The notes: generated by a model from the sequence alone, not told the origin. Shown: positions 8,904-18,724, counted from the first letter of the stretch. The stretch: 64,000 nt of DNA from Novipirellula aureliae (GCF_007860185.1 NZ_SJPY01000001.1:643132-707131); one strand, 5' to 3'. Program-made: numbers and translations.

Positions 8904-9940
8904 TGGTTGGCTCCTTTATCGGAAGAGGTTTTAATCAGGAATCGGCCTGCTCGTTTAAACAGGGGAACGCGAGCGTTTCGCAGGTATGCTTGTAAACAGG
9001 CCGACCCACCCTCTTTCTTGATCGATGCAAGGGTTCCCGCAAGTTCTTGCAGCGGAGCGACTTCAGCTTGGGCATTGTTCGTTGCAATTTCGACTGCTCG
9101 AGCACTCATCGTGATTTGTTGTTCGGAATCCGCTCGAGCTGTACTGATATCGGCGGCGACTTGGTTGCGGGTGCTATTGATGGCTGAAAGGGCTCGGTCG
9201 ACCTCCGCTGGCGGATCGATTTCCGTAATCAATGCGGCATCCAATTCGATACCGTAGCGAGCGGTCGTGTTGCGGCACTGTTCTTCCATGTACTGGTTTA
9301 ACAGCGGCAAATTCTTTCGCAAATCGTTAATGGAGACGCCTTCGGAAAGTTCCACCGCACTGCTGCTTGCTGCGTCCGCTTTCCCATCTCCGTCGCCGGT
9401 TTCGAGTTCTGTGGCTTCGAGCAAGCTTTGGCCCTTCGGATCGACAAAGTTGGCGATTCGTTCTCGGAGCACCGAGACGAAGTAGCCCATCACATGTTCG
9501 AGAGGACTGGTGACGCCAAACAAAAACGGGTACAGATTGCTTTCGCTAATGCGGTAACGAATTTGGCCGTTCACGCCCGTTGTCAAGTTATCCTTTGTGA
9601 CCGCTTCAATCGTTTCTTGATACTTTGACGGGTCCCACGACAGGTCGACCGCCTGAGTCGCAACGGTAACTTTGTGGACCGTTTGCCAAGGCATTTTAAA
9701 GTACGGACCGCCGGGACGGATTACTTGAACCTGTGGGTATTCGTAGCGTTGGACTTCATCATCGCTAAGCGAAGGATTGCCGGCATCGGCTGCTTGACGG
9801 GTGCCAGGCATAATCTGGGCGGCACCGAAGCTAGTCACCACCGCCCGTTGATCTGGTGACACCGTGTAAAGGCATCCCGCCAGAACACGGAAGGTAGAGT
9901 AAACGATCAAGCCCGCTACAAAGGCGGCGAGAAAAAACAT
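8900..9940 (-). CDS. SPFH/band-7 membrane protein, HflK-like
   Basis: A 346-residue membrane-anchored SPFH protein. The N-terminal hydrophobic helix (about 2-24) is followed by VSPDQRAVVTSFG, a typical start of the band-7 domain, and a long Ala/Glu/Gln-rich helical stretch (about 250-310) as in HflK. An acidic Gly/Asp insertion (TGDGDGKADAASSS) lies in the middle. It is the first gene of a two-gene operon with the HflC-like gene. Upstream, 9941-10084 would hold the promoter. Family call is firm; orthology to HflK rather than a stomatin is less certain. Confidence 0.8.
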   Translation of the reverse strand: MFFLAAFVAGLIVYSTFRVLAGCLYTVSPDQRAVVTSFGAAQIMPGTRQAADAGNPSLSDDEVQRYEYPQVQVIRPGGPYFKMPWQTVHKVTVATQAVDLSWDPSKYQETIEAVTKDNLTTGVNGQIRYRISESNLYPFLFGVTSPLEHVMGYFVSVLRERIANFVDPKGQSLLEATELETGDGDGKADAASSSAVELSEGVSINDLRKNLPLLNQYMEEQCRNTTARYGIELDAALITEIDPPAEVDRALSAINSTRNQVAADISTARADSEQQITMSARAVEIATNNAQAEVAPLQELAGTLASIKKEGGSACLQAYLRNARVPLFKRAGRFLIKTSSDKGANQ

Positions 9941-10084
9941 GTCAAAGCACCCAATTCGAGGAAGTGTGTTATGCTCCTGGTCTCCGATTCATCGGAGAAA
10001 ACTGTTATAAGTCCTCAGCGTGTCACTCGCGAGGGGGGGGCGGGATATACGGGGTGATTTGTCAAATCCATCCTCTCGATGGCG

Positions 10085-10196
10085 GTAGTGGATCTTGTTA
10101 AAGATCCTCAGGCATCAGGATCTTTAACAAGATCCCCAGGCATCAGGATCTTTAACAAGATCCCCAGGCATCAGGATCTTTAACAAGATCCACTAC
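10085..10196. repeat. Expanded GGATCTTGTTAAAGATCC repeat array
   Basis: One arm reading GTAGTGGATCTTGTTAAAG (10085-10107) is followed by three inverted arms spaced 28 bp apart, with the linker CCCAGGCATCA between the last copies, ending at 10196. It is the same element as at 1574-1630 but with the right arm tandemly amplified. Its last copy forms the 3' end of rarA. Confidence 0.85.
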
Positions 10197-11541
10197 CTTT
10201 GACCGCTTCGCTCTTTTTCGATTTGCCCAATTGTTCGTTGATGATTTTCATTCGCTGCTGCAATTCGAGTTCGAAACCTCGGTCCACGGGTTGATAGTAA
10301 TTTCGGTCGACGCCCAAATAGTCTTGCTTAGCGACCCCATCTTCGGCATCGTGGCTGTACTGATAGCCTTCGCCGTGTCCGAGCGATTTTGCTCCTGCAT
10401 AATGGGCACATCGTAATTCCTTTGGAATCGGGACGACGCTATTTTCGCGGACATCGCGGCGAGCAAGTCCGATTGCCATCGTCGCTGCATTGCTTTTGGG
10501 AGCCAACGCCAAATAGGCAACCGTCTGACTGAGGGTTAATTGGGCTTCGGGCAAACCGACGAACTCACAAGCTTGCATCGCCGAGACCGCAAGGCCAAGC
10601 GCGGCAGGGTCGGCGTTTCCGATATCCTCGCTAGCCAAGATAACCAACCGTCGACACAAGAAGCGAATGTCCTCGCCGCCCTCTAACATCCGAGCGAGCC
10701 AGTACAAACCGGCATCGACGTCACTGCCGCGAATACTCTTAATCAGAGCGCTCGCCAAATTGTAGTGATCGTCACCGCTGCCATCGTAGCCACCAATTCG
10801 ATTGCCGATCGATTCGATGACTGTTTTTTGGGTAATTGATTCTGATTGCTTCGTATTGCTTAGCACTGCGATTTCCAATGCCGAAAGGGCTCGGCGTGCG
10901 TCACCTTCACACGCTTCGCTCAAATAGGTCAACGCTTGCTCATCGATCTTCGGCGCAAACGACGCGAGCCCGAGTGAATCGTCTTCGATCGCCCGATCGA
11001 GGATGTGCCGAATGTCGTCAGCCGACAAAGACTCGAGTGCAAACAGTTGACTTCGCGATAGCAAGGCTCCGTTAACGGCAAAGTAGGGGTTGCTTGTCGT
11101 GGCCCCGATCAAGGCCACCATTCCCTCTTCGACGTCGGGCAAGAGTGCATCTTGTTGGCTCTTGCTAAATCGATGAATCTCATCGACAAAAAGAATGGGT
11201 CGCGGATCACCTGCCGAGACGACATCCCGGGCCCAGGCCAAGACTTCACGCAGTTCCTTGACTCCACTGGTGACCGCACTGACGCTGCGGATTTGGCTGC
11301 CGGTTTCCTTGCCGATCAGGTGCGCTAAGGTCGTCTTGCCTGTTCCAGGAGGCCCAAACAGGATGATTGACCCCAGACGTCCTGAATCAATCATTCGGCG
11401 AAGCAGTTTTCCCTTTCCTAGAATTTGGCGTTGACCGACAAAATCAGCCAAGCGAGTTGGCCGCATTCGAGCAGCTAACGGTTGGGCCAATTTTAGGTTA
11501 TCTTCTTCTGCGTCGGCAAACAAAGATCGATGGTTAGGCAT
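10180..11541 (-). CDS. rarA: Replication-associated recombination protein A (RarA/MgsA)
   Basis: A clamp-loader-type AAA+ ATPase acting at stalled replication forks. It begins MRPTRLADFVGQ, has Walker A GPPGTGKTT, Walker B ILFVDEIHRF, the sensor motif IGATTSNPYF, and the C-terminal MgsA region (RGSDVDAGLYWLARML, CEFVGLPEAQL, YLGVDRNYYQP). At 453 residues it has normal length. The last codons (Gly-Ser-Gly-Ser-Cys-stop) are supplied by the palindromic repeat, so the natural C terminus was probably altered by repeat insertion. It is divergent from the DUF1499 gene with 35 bp between starts. Confidence 0.94.
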   Translation of the reverse strand: MPNHRSLFADAEEDNLKLAQPLAARMRPTRLADFVGQRQILGKGKLLRRMIDSGRLGSIILFGPPGTGKTTLAHLIGKETGSQIRSVSAVTSGVKELREVLAWARDVVSAGDPRPILFVDEIHRFSKSQQDALLPDVEEGMVALIGATTSNPYFAVNGALLSRSQLFALESLSADDIRHILDRAIEDDSLGLASFAPKIDEQALTYLSEACEGDARRALSALEIAVLSNTKQSESITQKTVIESIGNRIGGYDGSGDDHYNLASALIKSIRGSDVDAGLYWLARMLEGGEDIRFLCRRLVILASEDIGNADPAALGLAVSAMQACEFVGLPEAQLTLSQTVAYLALAPKSNAATMAIGLARRDVRENSVVPIPKELRCAHYAGAKSLGHGEGYQYSHDAEDGVAKQDYLGVDRNYYQPVDRGFELELQQRMKIINEQLGKSKKSEAVKGSGSC

Positions 11542-11576
11542 GAGAAGGCTCGAACTTGGAAACGAAAAGGCTGAAA

Positions 11577-12002
11577 ATGATTGGATTCATCGTACTGGCG
11601 GTCGTTGCGATTTCCATCGTCGCGGTTTGTTCGCGAATTGACAACTGGAGTCGTGACTTTACCACAAACGATGCGAAATTGGCTCTCGATAGTCTCGATC
11701 CCGGCCTCCGGATAGCTCCGCTTTCCGAGTCGGCGGAAGTCGTCGCTCAGCGAATCGAAACATGGGCTGGTGAGCAGTCGAAATGGAAGGTCTTGGAACG
11801 AAAGTCAAGTGATCGCGGTATCCACCTGCATCTGACTCGCACAACGATGCTCTTTCGTTTCGTCGATGATATCCATGTGGACTTGGTCCGCGCGGGCGAT
11901 GGATGCCGAATGGAAGCGGAAAGCCAATCACGGGTTGGAAAAGGTGACTTGGGGCAAAACCCTAGAAATTTGAAAGAATTGGTTTCGGCGGTAAGGTCTT
12001 GA
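11577..12002 (+). CDS. DUF1499 family protein
   Basis: A 141-residue protein with one N-terminal membrane segment or lipoprotein-like signal (IGFIVLAVVAISIVAVC), followed by a DUF1499 domain: the ending RMEAESQSRVGKGDLGQNPRNL matches the SRxGxGDLGxN signature of this family. Function unknown. ATG 11577 is chosen since AAAAGG lies about 8 bp upstream; a TTG at 11556 is an alternative. It is convergent with the LemA-like gene. Confidence 0.75.
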   Translation: MIGFIVLAVVAISIVAVCSRIDNWSRDFTTNDAKLALDSLDPGLRIAPLSESAEVVAQRIETWAGEQSKWKVLERKSSDRGIHLHLTRTTMLFRFVDDIHVDLVRAGDGCRMEAESQSRVGKGDLGQNPRNLKELVSAVRS

Positions 12003-12028
12003 AGCCGTTTCTTGGTGAGGGTGGCTCC

Positions 12029-12601
12029 TTAGATACTGACGTCCGGCGTCCAATCGATTAACGTTCGTTGATTCGATTCCCTCCGCATCAATCGACACAC
12101 GATCGATGGGAGGCTTAATTCGGTGAAGGCGGACATGGTGATGATCGAATGGTTGTACTTGAGCATCGCTTGGTAAGAAGCTTCGCGGGCCTCAGCCAAA
12201 CCGAGTAAGCATGCATTGACCGTGGGCAGATTCATGACGTCTTCGTCATTCTCAGCTAGACGCAGTAGTTGGTCGGTCGACAACCATAATTCCGATTGAG
12301 CTTGGGACAACGATCTTGGTAGCAGCCGATTCGCAGGTTCTTCAAGCATGGACTTCAAAATCGCATTGGCACTCAAGCGGTCACGAGTGACCTGAGTCTG
12401 CAAACAGGGGGCGAAGCGTGAGGGGATTGATTCCACCAGATGTTCTAAGATCAAATGCTCTTTGCGGATTGCGGCCAGCAAATGAGTGAAAGCATCATCA
12501 CACATCGAACGCATTTTGTACATCGAGCGATAGGTCCAAGCGATGCTTGTGGCCAGCAATAAGACGAGCAACAAGACGGTGATGGCAACGGCGGATTCCA
12601 C
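12029..12601 (-). CDS. Putative LemA-like membrane-anchored helical protein
   Basis: A 190-residue protein with GTG start, a strong N-terminal transmembrane helix (residues 5-22) and an otherwise helical body. The layout and the C-terminal segment AMLKYNHSIITMSAFTELSLP, recalling the YN-containing region of LemA proteins, suggest a divergent LemA-family member, but the family core is weakly preserved. No function can be assigned. Confidence 0.55.
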   Translation of the reverse strand: MESAVAITVLLLVLLLATSIAWTYRSMYKMRSMCDDAFTHLLAAIRKEHLILEHLVESIPSRFAPCLQTQVTRDRLSANAILKSMLEEPANRLLPRSLSQAQSELWLSTDQLLRLAENDEDVMNLPTVNACLLGLAEAREASYQAMLKYNHSIITMSAFTELSLPSIVCRLMRRESNQRTLIDWTPDVSI

Positions 12602-12873
12602 GGGAATTCATTTCGTTTCGTTGATGCAAAACAGATCAGTCGCAAAATCGATCTGCGTCCCTCTCTATAGTTACGCACATTTTTTTACCCGTTACAATAG
12701 GCAGCTCAAGAATATCGCTGAGAATTTTCTCCATCCCCCCAATGTTGCTGGTTAGCATGCTCCCACCAGTGAGCCGCTGCTTTGGAGGTCCTGGCCCCCC
12801 GATTTTGGTGGGAGGCTCCTTCCTCGCAAGTTGCTGAGCTAAATCGAGTCACTGATGCTAAGAGGTATTGAGT

Positions 12874-13416
12874 ATGGATCGAATCGCCAGTCGTCGGCCT
12901 CTGCCTAGCGAAATCGCGTCACCTTATCAACAAGGTTTGATAGATCGGGTACGGGGTGATTGCGTTATTGAGCAGATGGAAGCCCAGTTGTTTACCATTT
13001 GCGAGTTGGCGAGCAGCGTTTGTGTCGAACAAGTCGATAAGCTGCATTCCCCTTACACTTGGACGATTCGCCAAGTGTTTGAGCATTGCGCCGATGCAGA
13101 GCGAGTGTTCGGCTATCGGATCATGCGATTTGCTGCGGGAGACTCGACGGAATTGGTTGGCTGGGATGAAAATGTCTATGCCGATTCTCGCTTCGGATTA
13201 GGGCCTTTCGGCCAATTGGTTAATGAGCTGGGTGTGCTCCGTCAAGCGAATGTCCATCTGCTTCGGCGACTGGTTCCTCAAGCATGGGATCGTCTTGGCG
13301 TTGCCGATGGAAAGCGAACTTCGGTCCGAGCAATTGCCTGGCTCGCGACGGGGCATCTCGATCATCACCTAAGCATTGTCGCAAAACGCTGTGGCTTAGC
13401 GTTGCCAGCCATGTAG
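12874..13416 (+). CDS. DinB-like four-helix metal-binding protein
   Basis: A 180-residue protein with the DinB/YfiT fold pattern: an early IRQVFEHCADAERVFGYRI helix with a ligand-type His and a late GHLDHHLSIVAKR segment with further His residues, the usual metal triad of the superfamily. Members include bacillithiol-dependent transferases and uncharacterised damage-induced proteins; the substrate here is unknown. AGAGG lies 8 bp before ATG 12874; a TTG two codons upstream is too close to it. Confidence 0.75.
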   Translation: MDRIASRRPLPSEIASPYQQGLIDRVRGDCVIEQMEAQLFTICELASSVCVEQVDKLHSPYTWTIRQVFEHCADAERVFGYRIMRFAAGDSTELVGWDENVYADSRFGLGPFGQLVNELGVLRQANVHLLRRLVPQAWDRLGVADGKRTSVRAIAWLATGHLDHHLSIVAKRCGLALPAM

Positions 13417-13513
13417 AACGAAATTCGATTCGTCAGCTTGCCGTTTGTTGTCAGCTCGCGGCGATTGTCGCTCTGTTCTTTGAGCGGAATGCGGCTTCGC
13501 GACCTCAAGTTCC

Positions 13514-13637
13514 CTAGTGCTTTGTCACACGAAGAATTGAAGGAAAGCATCTCTCGTGAGGGTGGCTTCCAGTCGCAGCTTACCGGGGCACGATGCCCCC
13601 AGCCACTCTTTTGCCAAGCCTAAAATCAAGCGGTGAC
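13514..13637. repeat. 120-bp dispersed intergenic repeat, copy 1
   Basis: This stretch starts CTAGTGCTTTGTCA and ends AAATCAAGCGGTGAC. It matches, in inverted orientation, 48579-48701, with the shared middle reading GTGGCTTCCAGTCGCAGCTTAC and CCCAGCCACTCTT. Both copies abut the 3' end of a minus-strand gene (moaA here, glgX there). Confidence 0.8.
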
Positions 13638-13643
13638 TGAGGA

Positions 13644-14624
13644 CTAGCCGCCGATCGAATACATGGGCCGCGAAGGACGCCGAAACGATAAATCGTCTGT
13701 CCCATGGCCCGCTTTCTTTTCCAGAACTGCGGTCTTAATCTTTTCAGCGATAACCTCGTCCGTCGCTCCACTGCGCATCAAGCTCTTCACGTCACCCGAA
13801 TCCTCTCCGAAAAGACAACTGCGAAGTTGCCCATCGGCGGTCAATCGCAGTCGATTGCAGGTGCTGCAGAAGGGTTCACTCACCGAGGGGACGATTCCAA
13901 TGCAGCCCGCGGAATCGACAAATCGATAGTCGGTTGCCGGCGACGAGTCCTGTTTTTCGACTTTTTCCAATACCCCAACCTGCTCGCGAAACAGATCCAA
14001 GATTTTTGCACCGGAGAGCATTTTCGCTTCCTCCCAGTTCGCATCAGAATCGAGGGGCATGAATTCAATGAATCGTACTGGAATTCCTGTACGCTTCGTC
14101 AACGCTGCAAACGCTTTGATCTGGAATTCTGTCAAACCCTGCATCGCAATCGAATTGATCTTGACGGACATTCCGATCGAGATTGCGCGGTCGATCCCGT
14201 CGAGCACCTTTTGCAGGCCCGGTCGCCGAGTCGCTTGGCGAAACGAGGCTTCATCGAGTGCATCAAGACTGACATTCACACTGCGTAAGCCGGCAGCGAA
14301 CAATCGTTCAAGCTGGTCCGAGAGCAATATGCCGTTGGTCGTCAACGACACTTTTTCGAGTCCTTTGACGGCAACGATCTTCTCCATCAGGTTCCATAAT
14401 TCGGCTCGCACGAGTGGTTCACCGCCCGTCACGCGAACATCATCCACGCCTAACCCAGCGGCAATCTGCACAAATCGCTCGATCTCTTCGAAAGAAAGAA
14501 TTTCACTGCGTTCCTGGTAATCAGGGGTCGCGGCAGGCATGCAGTAGGTGCATCGCAAATTACAGCGATCGGTAACGCTGATTCGTAAACTGGTGTGAAC
14601 GCGACCAAATCGATCAATCAGCAT
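13644..14624 (-). CDS. moaA: GTP 3',8-cyclase MoaA
   Basis: A radical-SAM enzyme converting GTP to 3',8-cyclo-7,8-dihydro-GTP, the first step of molybdenum cofactor synthesis. The SAM-cluster motif is C21-NLR-C25-TY-C28; the second cluster is bound by FCSTCNRLRLTADGQLRSC. Radical-SAM landmarks VTGGEPLVR and SLTTNG are present. The chain ends in the catalytically important Gly-Gly (YSIGG). Length of 326 is standard. No other moa gene is nearby, so the pathway is scattered. The stop lies 6 bp from the dispersed repeat. Confidence 0.96.
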   Translation of the reverse strand: MLIDRFGRVHTSLRISVTDRCNLRCTYCMPAATPDYQERSEILSFEEIERFVQIAAGLGVDDVRVTGGEPLVRAELWNLMEKIVAVKGLEKVSLTTNGILLSDQLERLFAAGLRSVNVSLDALDEASFRQATRRPGLQKVLDGIDRAISIGMSVKINSIAMQGLTEFQIKAFAALTKRTGIPVRFIEFMPLDSDANWEEAKMLSGAKILDLFREQVGVLEKVEKQDSSPATDYRFVDSAGCIGIVPSVSEPFCSTCNRLRLTADGQLRSCLFGEDSGDVKSLMRSGATDEVIAEKIKTAVLEKKAGHGTDDLSFRRPSRPMYSIGG

Positions 14625-14769
14625 GGAAAGGGCACAAAGAAACGGTTTTGAAATAGGCGGAAGCAGAGTGAATTATACACCTTTTGGTGTCGATTGTTAC
14701 TGCCCATTCGCTCCGTCCCTCCGAGAGGGAACATTCCGTCGCTCCGTCTCTGGAGATGCAGATCCTGTC

Positions 14770-15273
14770 CTACGTCGACGATCGATAGAGTTTTTGCAGG
14801 ATGGCGAGGTCTACCCAGGCGTTGTTCATCCATCCAATCTCTTTTTGAATACCAACCAATTCAAAACCATGCCGATAATGAAAAGCCATGCTGCGCTGGT
14901 TATCGGCAATGATGCGAGCGACAGCGTGGTGCAAGTGATGTTCCATGCAGTGCTGGTCAATCGCGAATTGTAGTTGATCGGCGATCCCCTTTCCAAATTC
15001 GCTTGGCGAGATATAGATTGCCGTTTCGCAGGTTAGCTTAAATCCCTGACGCTCACTGTATCGTCTAGCGCACGCCCAACCGGAAACGCGCCCATTGGTC
15101 TCGGACACGTACCAGCCTTCAGGCGGTTCCGCACCGATGCGTCCTGCAATGACGCTGCATGTTTGATGCACCGTATCAAACGTTGAACCGCCTTGGTCGA
15201 CGTAAAGATTGTAAATCGCGGCGATTTGCTCGGCATCGTCGCTTACCGCTTTGCGTATATTCAGTAAGTTCAT
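14770..15273 (-). CDS. GNAT family N-acetyltransferase, phosphinothricin-type
   Basis: A 167-residue GNAT protein. It begins NIRKAVSDDAEQIAAIYN, as in the PAT/YncA branch, and has the acetyl-CoA-binding stretch ETAIYISPSEFGKGIADQLQ followed by ARIIADNQRSMAFHYRHGFELVG, the typical motif A/B layout; the Gln-Arg-x-x-Gly loop is modified to SEFGKG. The likely acceptor is an amine of a small molecule. It lies upstream of moaA on the same strand with 145 bp between, so it is probably separately expressed. Confidence 0.85.
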   Translation of the reverse strand: MNLLNIRKAVSDDAEQIAAIYNLYVDQGGSTFDTVHQTCSVIAGRIGAEPPEGWYVSETNGRVSGWACARRYSERQGFKLTCETAIYISPSEFGKGIADQLQFAIDQHCMEHHLHHAVARIIADNQRSMAFHYRHGFELVGIQKEIGWMNNAWVDLAILQKLYRSST

Positions 15274-15304
15274 GGTTGCAAACTAAGACCTCATTTCATG
15301 AAAC

Positions 15305-15415
15305 GAGTGTTTTGTCAGGGATAGGAATGAGGGTTGGCAGATCTATTCGTGGCGTAGGCTTCCAGCCTGCGATTTGCGACAGGAATGGATTGGCAGGCAG
15401 GATGCCTACCTCACG
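15305..15415. repeat. Mosaic repeat: TTTGTCAGGG module plus GTAGGCTTCCAGCCTGC hairpin
   Basis: The first part (about 15307-15340) matches the minus strand of 1630-1665. The second part (15349-15415) forms an imperfect hairpin between GTGGCGTAGGCTTCCAGCCTGC-type and GCAGGCAGGATGCCTACC arms. A single-arm relative of the hairpin lies at about 57008-57040. Confidence 0.65.
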
Positions 15416-15434
15416 TTTTGATGTCGCTAAAACG

Positions 15435-16250
15435 CTAGACACCCGATTGATTGCACAACCAATCAACTCCGTTACTCACCGCCAAGCCGTGCGAGTCATC
15501 AATGATTCCATCATGTCCGATCCCCTTGAGTTCCACCAAGTATTGGGGTCCAGCATAAGCGTCCCGAATCATCTGTTGCATTTCGGGCAACACCAAAGTA
15601 TCGAATTCGGATTGGAAAAACAAAGCTGGCACATCAACCCGAGGTGCCGTTAGCAAAGCATTCATCGCCGCGTCAAGTCGGTCGGTGATCGATTTCACGA
15701 AGCGTCCAAGGGGATACTTTTTTGCTACATGACGAACGACATGATCGAGCGGTGGCGGGTTTCGAAGGATCAACCCCGTTGGTTTGAAATCAGCATTGGC
15801 AGATACCCCAAGTGCCGTGGCACATCCTAAGCTATTGCCGAGCATCCAGATCGGCGGGCGCGAACCATCGGATCGATCGTATGAAAGAGCAACGTGGTCG
15901 TAAAAACAGAGTGCCGAGTTGGCGATATTCTCTAGCGAAGCTCGGCCAGCACTCTGTCCATATCCGGGCGGATTCCATGTCCAGACATGAACGCGGCGAG
16001 CGTTCAAAAAAGGGGTCGGAAAGGCGGTCGATCTTTCCCCGCGTCCAGCGGTCCCAGGGAACTTCAAGATGACTAGATCAGGCGTCTCGGTCGGAGGCTG
16101 GCTGTCGCGTAAAAAGGTTTCCAGCGGACCCAGCTTCGTCGGCACCATCACTCGCCGCTGTTCGCCGTGGTCGAGCGGGTGGCTGCTCGGGCGAAGAATC
16201 ATGCGGCTAAGCATTCGGCTGCGGAAACGATTGATCGGTCGTCGGCTCAT
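15435..16250 (-). CDS. Alpha/beta-hydrolase fold protein
   Basis: A 271-residue hydrolase with nucleophile elbow GNSLGCA, likely acid in FQSEFDTLV and His in GIGHDGI, a complete Ser-Asp-His triad. An oxyanion-type segment (KFPGTAGRGER) lies N-terminal. Substrate unknown. ATG 16250 is preferred because it places the gene 10 bp after the metG stop on the same strand; a longer frame would overlap metG by 41 bp. Probably co-transcribed with metG. Confidence 0.8.
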   Translation of the reverse strand: MSRRPINRFRSRMLSRMILRPSSHPLDHGEQRRVMVPTKLGPLETFLRDSQPPTETPDLVILKFPGTAGRGERSTAFPTPFLNARRVHVWTWNPPGYGQSAGRASLENIANSALCFYDHVALSYDRSDGSRPPIWMLGNSLGCATALGVSANADFKPTGLILRNPPPLDHVVRHVAKKYPLGRFVKSITDRLDAAMNALLTAPRVDVPALFFQSEFDTLVLPEMQQMIRDAYAGPQYLVELKGIGHDGIIDDSHGLAVSNGVDWLCNQSGV

Positions 16251-16260
16251 TCGGTGGCTC

Positions 16261-18312
16261 TTAATGGACCCGTTGTCCGGGAACCGCTCCGTCGTCAACA
16301 CCTAGGATGAACACCTCGGCCCCGCCTGGCCCCGACGCGGTCACCATGCCTTCGCTCAGCCCAAATCGCATTTTTCGTGGTTTCAAGTTTGCGACCATAA
16401 CGACCAAACGACCCACTAAATCCTCGGGAGCGTAGGCTGCTTTGATGCCAGCGAAAACTTGACGACGATGATCGCCACCGAGACTGAGTGTTAACTTCAG
16501 TAGTTTATTCGCTTCGGGCACGTGCTCTGCCGCGATCACACGTGCGACACGCAAATCGACTTTTGCAAAGTCATCGATCGTAATCTCCTCGGCTAGCGGT
16601 TCGGCCTTTAGTGCTTCGTCGCTATCGTTGAACGCGGCCGCAGCTGCTTCCGTCGCATTCGCTTCTGCCGCTTCCGCAGCCAATGCTTTACTCTCTTCGA
16701 TCATCTTCGTAATCTCCTCGGGTTGAACACGGTCCATCATCCGCTTGAATTTTGCGACCGGGGTTCCGGTCAATGGTGTTTTACTTTGATCCCATGACGT
16801 GATCGGCTCCCCGAGCAGTTCGCTGCACTGGGTCGCTAACTCGGGCAAGACCGGAGCCAAGTAGATCGCCAATTGGCGAAATAGATTCAGTGCCACCGTA
16901 CAAACGTCCTGCAACTCTCGCTGGCGAGCGGGGTCCCTTTTCATCTCCCACGGCTTGGCATGTTCGACAAACGGGTTGGCTGCGTCGGCCAGTTCCATGA
17001 TTCTTCGCATCGCTCGGCTATAGTCACACGCTTCATAGGCTGCCGCTATGTCGTCACCCGCCTTGGCAGCCGCCTCGAACAGACCACCATCCTCAGGATA
17101 GGTCGTCGACAATCCAGTTGCATGAGCGAACTTGCCAACTCGGCTAGCCAGATTCACAACCTTGCCCACCAAGTCGCTGTTGATTTTGTCGGCAAACTCT
17201 TCGATTGCTAAATCCAAATCTTCGACTCGTGGCGTCAACTTCGTCGCGTAGAAGTAACGAAGATAAGATGGTTTGGAGTATTTCAAGAACGTTTCAGCCG
17301 AGATCAACGTTCCGGTTGACTTGCTCATTTTTTCGCCGTCAACCGTCAAAAAACCATGAATGCGTACTTTGGTCGGCAAGTTGAAGCCAGCGGTTTCTAG
17401 CATACCAGGCCAAAACAGCGTATGGAAATAGGTGATATCCTTGCCGATGAAGTGGTGAATCTCACATTCATCACTCTCCCACCAATCCTCTAGCTTCTCG
17501 CCGTTGGCATCACACCACTGTTGAGTGCTGGCGATGTAACCGATCGGGGCATCGAACCAGACGTACCAGAAATTGCCTGGTGAGTCGGGAATCTCGAATC
17601 CAAAGTAAGGTCCTGGGCGACTGATGTCCCAATCCCTTAACTCATCTGCCAAAAAATGCCCCTTCAAGTAGTTCGCGGTTTCGGTTTGCAGTGCCTCACT
17701 TTCGTCGATCCATTTGGTCAAGAAACCATGTAGCTTTTCAAGCTCGACAAACAGATGGATCGCTTCACGAATTTCGGGTGTCGCACCACTGAGCGTACTT
17801 TTGGGGTCGATCAGGTCCGTCGGACTGTAGGTGTGTCCACAAACACAATTGTCACCCGGTTGATCGGTTCGACCACACTTTGGGCATGTTCCGCGAACGA
17901 AGCGATCGGCCAAAAACGTTTCGGCTTCGGGGTCATACAATTGGGCGACCGGCCGCTGAACGATCAAATCTTTTTCGCGAAGCGCCGCCCAAACACGACC
18001 GCAAACCTTGCGGTTTTCATCACTATGGGTGCTGCCGTAATTGTCGAATTCAATCCCAAACCCAGCAAAATCTCGCTGGTGCGATTCACTCATCGCGGTG
18101 ATCAATTCCTCTTCGCTACGGCCTTCCTTGCGAGCACGGATCATGATCGCCGTTCCATGCGTATCGTCAGCACAGACGTAGATGCATCGGTTACCAGACA
18201 GCTTCTGAAACCGCACCCAAATATCGGTTTGAATGTATTCAACCAAATGGCCGATGTGGATCGGCCCGTTGGCATACGGCAAAGCACTCGTGACAAGAAT
18301 TCGGCGTGGCAT
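16261..18312 (-). CDS. metG: Methionyl-tRNA synthetase with C-terminal tRNA-binding domain
   Basis: This enzyme charges tRNA-Met. The class I signature HIGH is at residues 19-22 ([15 protein letters not shown]) and KMSKS at about 327. The zinc-knuckle insertion has [17 protein letters not shown], as in the four-Cys MetG type. An Ala/Glu-rich linker leads to the C-terminal EMAP/Trbp111-type tRNA-binding domain ([21 protein letters not shown]... ), which mediates dimerisation. Length 683 is typical of the E. coli type. The downstream hydrolase probably shares the transcript. Confidence 0.97.
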   Translation of the reverse strand: MPRRILVTSALPYANGPIHIGHLVEYIQTDIWVRFQKLSGNRCIYVCADDTHGTAIMIRARKEGRSEEELITAMSESHQRDFAGFGIEFDNYGSTHSDENRKVCGRVWAALREKDLIVQRPVAQLYDPEAETFLADRFVRGTCPKCGRTDQPGDNCVCGHTYSPTDLIDPKSTLSGATPEIREAIHLFVELEKLHGFLTKWIDESEALQTETANYLKGHFLADELRDWDISRPGPYFGFEIPDSPGNFWYVWFDAPIGYIASTQQWCDANGEKLEDWWESDECEIHHFIGKDITYFHTLFWPGMLETAGFNLPTKVRIHGFLTVDGEKMSKSTGTLISAETFLKYSKPSYLRYFYATKLTPRVEDLDLAIEEFADKINSDLVGKVVNLASRVGKFAHATGLSTTYPEDGGLFEAAAKAGDDIAAAYEACDYSRAMRRIMELADAANPFVEHAKPWEMKRDPARQRELQDVCTVALNLFRQLAIYLAPVLPELATQCSELLGEPITSWDQSKTPLTGTPVAKFKRMMDRVQPEEITKMIEESKALAAEAAEANATEAAAAAFNDSDEALKAEPLAEEITIDDFAKVDLRVARVIAAEHVPEANKLLKLTLSLGGDHRRQVFAGIKAAYAPEDLVGRLVVMVANLKPRKMRFGLSEGMVTASGPGGAEVFILGVDDGAVPGQRVH

Positions 18313-18724
18313 GAAAGGATCGTTGGGGAAATCGATGAAAGAAAGATGAATTTACGTTCGTTGGGAAGAGCTAAAAGATAGTGGATGTGTTCGACAATGA
18401 GTAGTGGATCTTGTTAAAGATCCGACAAGGGGGTGGTGGATCCTGATAAAGATTTCACCCGTAATTCGCCTGGAATCTGGCCAGAGATCCAATTGGTAAC
18501 GAGCTGTTCAACACGTCTCGGCGCGATCAAAAACAACGAAAAACGTCCGTGAAACTCAAAAAAATTAAAGTTCTACTCGATTCCCTTTTCATTGCCCTTG
18601 TCCTGACGCGTACATTTGATGGAGTATCCAGCCGCACGACAATGCGTGGATCGAGCAAGGAAGCACGGTCAATACCCTAGCCGCGTTGTCGATTTTGAAC
18701 ACAAACGTCCATGGAGGGACGAGC
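18313..18724. other. 412-bp intergenic region with repeat
   Basis: Divergent region between metG and the thioredoxin-protease gene. It contains a repeat at 18401-18455 and an A/T-rich stretch at 18540-18580 (AAAAAAATTAAAG) that could be promoter DNA for the protease gene. No gene is supported here. Confidence 0.55.
18401..18455. repeat. GGATCTTGTTAAAGATCC family element, degraded
   Basis: A full arm (18401-18423, GTAGTGGATCTTGTTAAAG start) is followed by a degraded direct copy (about 18433-18455, GTGGTGGATCCTGATAAAG). It is the third location of this family in the window. Confidence 0.7.
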
